From assembly GCF_001642955.1 (NCBI RefSeq), contig NZ_LWSK01000018.1:1-64000 (forward strand): 64,000 nt of DNA. The letters run 5' to 3'. Below the pieces are notes generated by a model that saw only the letters and a list, made by a program, of their open reading frames with translations, did not search any database and was not told the origin of the DNA. How positions within the stretch are numbered: the stretch's first letter is position 1; every line of letters begins with the position of its first letter. This stretch comes from Rubripirellula obstinata. Its GTDB lineage: Bacteria; Planctomycetota; Planctomycetia; Pirellulales; Pirellulaceae. Of this stretch, positions 62,586 through 64,000 are shown piece by piece. Position numbers and translations under genes: made by a program.

Positions 62586-63356
62586 ATGGCAGATTCAACG
62601 GAGTCCCAGGATACTGGCACCGCAACCGCTCGGCCGATGATCGAGGCGGTGGGTTTGAGCAAGTTTTACGGGCCGTTTGCGGCGGCTCGTGACGTCAGTT
62701 TTTCCGTCTCGGAAGGCGAATTGGTGGCTTTTCTTGGCCCCAACGGTGCTGGCAAGAGCACGACCATGAAGATGTTGACTGGATACATCGCCCCCAGCGA
62801 AGGTTTCGGACGCATCGCCGGTCACAACATGATGGAAGACCGCATCGAAGGGTCGCGGCACCTGGGATACTTGCCAGAAAACGGGCCGCTGTATCCCGAA
62901 ATGACGCCCTATTCGATGCTGGAGTTTTTCGCCGATGCTCGCGGGATGTCCAAAGCACAAAAGAAGGATCAGATCGAGAAAGTGATCGAGATCTGTGACC
63001 TCAGCAGCGTGATGTACAAGGCGACCAGCAAGCTGTCGAAAGGTTTCAAGCAGCGGGTCGGCATGTCACAAGCTCTGTTGCATGAACCCGATGTTTTGAT
63101 CCTGGACGAACCCACCGCAGGTTTGGATCCGAATCAGATTCGTGGTGTTCGCAAAACGATGAAACGGTTGAGCGAAACGAAGACGATTTTGCTCAGCACG
63201 CACATCCTGCAAGAAGTCGAAGCGATGGCCGATCGCGTGGTGATGATCAACGAAGGCCGCGTGGTGTATGACGGCAATGTCGAGGATCTTCGCAACATTG
63301 GCAATGGCGATCTTGACGAAGCGTTCCACAAGTTGACCGCCGGCGCGACGGTTTAG
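62586..63356 (+). CDS. ABC-2/Gld-type transporter ATPase
   Basis: A 256-residue ATPase from ATG 62586 (GTG 62571 also in frame). Walker A is GPNGAGKSTTMKML, the signature is LSKGFKQRVGMSQALLHEPD and Walker B is ILDEPTAGLDP. LSTHILQEVEAMADRVV holds the switch histidine. Sequence type fits GldA-like ATPases that pair with GldF-type permeases. It is followed by a family C palindrome and the permease gene on the same strand. Confidence 0.9.
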   Translation: MADSTESQDTGTATARPMIEAVGLSKFYGPFAAARDVSFSVSEGELVAFLGPNGAGKSTTMKMLTGYIAPSEGFGRIAGHNMMEDRIEGSRHLGYLPENGPLYPEMTPYSMLEFFADARGMSKAQKKDQIEKVIEICDLSSVMYKATSKLSKGFKQRVGMSQALLHEPDVLILDEPTAGLDPNQIRGVRKTMKRLSETKTILLSTHILQEVEAMADRVVMINEGRVVYDGNVEDLRNIGNGDLDEAFHKLTAGATV

Positions 63357-63374
63357 ATTCGTACAAGAATGATT

Positions 63375-63432
63375 GTCGCCTTTCGCTCCGCGAAAGTACG
63401 TCAGAGCACACTTTCGCGGAGCGAAAGGCGAC
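63375..63432. repeat. Family C palindrome, copy 3 (ABC ATPase/permease gap)
   Basis: Same 22-bp arms as 8836-8893; the 14-base centre (TACGTCAGAGCACA) is unrelated. It lies between the last ABC ATPase codon and the permease start, inside the operon. Confidence 0.9.
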
Positions 63433-63509
63433 TTTAGAAAAAACTAAGTCGCAAGCTTACACAACGTTTTCAAATTCACATTCACAACTAAACCTACATT
63501 CGACTCATC

Positions 63510-64000
63510 ATGACGAATAACGTCACCTCGAACGTCACCACCGCTCTTGCAAGCCTGTTGATCTATGACCTGATCTTCTTGCTGGTGCTGTTTACAATCG
63601 TCGCGTTGCTTTCGGGAACCAAGAAAGCCGCATTCGCGGTCATGAAGCGGAACTTTGTCGGTTACTTCAGCAACCCGACCGGTTACGTGTTCCTGTGTAT
63701 CTTTGTATTCCTGACCTCGGTCGCCGCGTTCTGGCCCTACGAGTTCTTTACGCAAAACTTGGCGACGTTGGATCAGCTAAACGGTTGGTTCCCGCTGATC
63801 ATGTTGGTATTCATTCCAGCGATCACGATGAGCATCTGGGCGGAAGAAAAACGCCAGGGCACGGACGAATTGCTGCTGACTTTGCCGGCGGACGACTTTG
63901 ACATCGTGATCGGCAAGTACATGTCGGCCGCGGCGATTTTCACCGCGTCGTTGCTGTTCAGCCAAATCAGTACCTTCGTCACGCTGGCGATTCTGACCGA
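63510..64000 (+). CDS. ABC-2/Gld-type permease, partial at window end
   Basis: The frame opens at ATG 63510 and is still open at base 64000, giving 163 codons. It reads [19 protein letters not shown], then [40 protein letters not shown] and [20 protein letters not shown]. These are the first three membrane helices and the conserved EExRxGTxELLLTxP segment of GldF-like ABC-2 permeases. It would form a membrane exporter with the ATPase upstream. The 3' end is outside the window. Confidence 0.87.
   Translation, partial: MTNNVTSNVTTALASLLIYDLIFLLVLFTIVALLSGTKKAAFAVMKRNFVGYFSNPTGYVFLCIFVFLTSVAAFWPYEFFTQNLATLDQLNGWFPLIMLVFIPAITMSIWAEEKRQGTDELLLTLPADDFDIVIGKYMSAAAIFTASLLFSQISTFVTLAILT

Noticed and set aside
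1-64000. tRNA or rRNA genes
   Set aside because: None could be recognised by eye; this cannot exclude a divergent tRNA in a gap and should be tested with a covariance search.

Overview
The window looks like chromosomal DNA from a planctomycete of the Pirellulaceae (Rhodopirellula-like). I infer this from a giant surface protein carrying the planctomycete-type N-terminal motif LESRQMLAAD, a FecR-like short gene, an MJ0042-type zinc-ribbon membrane protein, sulfotransferases, moderate GC content, and many long palindromic intergenic repeats. The species cannot be named from the sequence alone.

Layout. 1-2164: a repeat copy, a short FecR/anti-sigma-like gene, a Tat-exported metallophosphoesterase and a rhodanese. 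2201-4935: histidine genes hisG and hisE (minus), divergent from hisH (plus), plus a conserved hypothetical. 5348-10520: phosphate-uptake operon pstS-pstC-pstA-pstB-phoU. 10673-15008: HD phosphohydrolase with a zinc-ribbon membrane protein, then trmL, a small membrane protein and an RsmF-like rRNA methyltransferase. 15009-15975: remnants of a group II intron protein and of an IS66 transposase. 16202-19743: glycosyltransferase, two sulfotransferase-like genes and an FkbM methyltransferase. 19871-21119: a complete ISAs1-family insertion sequence with a 9-bp target duplication.

21312-43058 is the most striking region. One 6,783-residue gene carries PKD, delta-60, Calx-beta, about 23 fibronectin-III, SdrD-B-like, thrombospondin-3 and Ig-like domains. 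It ends in a hydrophobic 'pre-toxin' segment and a PD-(D/E)XK nuclease-like C-terminus. Two small genes overlap its 3' end in succession and look like immunity genes. I read this as a polymorphic-toxin or contact-dependent inhibition-like system on a planctomycete giant adhesin. A REP-associated tyrosine transposase (RAYT) cassette with perfect inverted ends follows at 43132-43916.

43893-47478: VTT-family membrane protein, EamA transporter and a von Willebrand A protein. 47844-60175: a near-complete succinate-to-propionate module. It has a Na+-pumping methylmalonyl-CoA decarboxylase (carboxyltransferase, biotin carrier, gamma, beta), dodecin, succinate:propionate CoA-transferase, gamma-carbonic-anhydrase-like protein, MeaB, both methylmalonyl-CoA mutase subunits and the epimerase. 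In this scheme succinyl-CoA is isomerised to methylmalonyl-CoA, decarboxylated with Na+ export, and the CoA is returned to succinate. 60423-64000: a second FkbM methyltransferase, an SDR epimerase/reductase, and an ABC-2/Gld-type exporter whose permease runs off the end.

Several families of long palindromes occupy the intergenic gaps, and three genes take their stop codon from such an element. No tRNA, rRNA or CRISPR array was seen.
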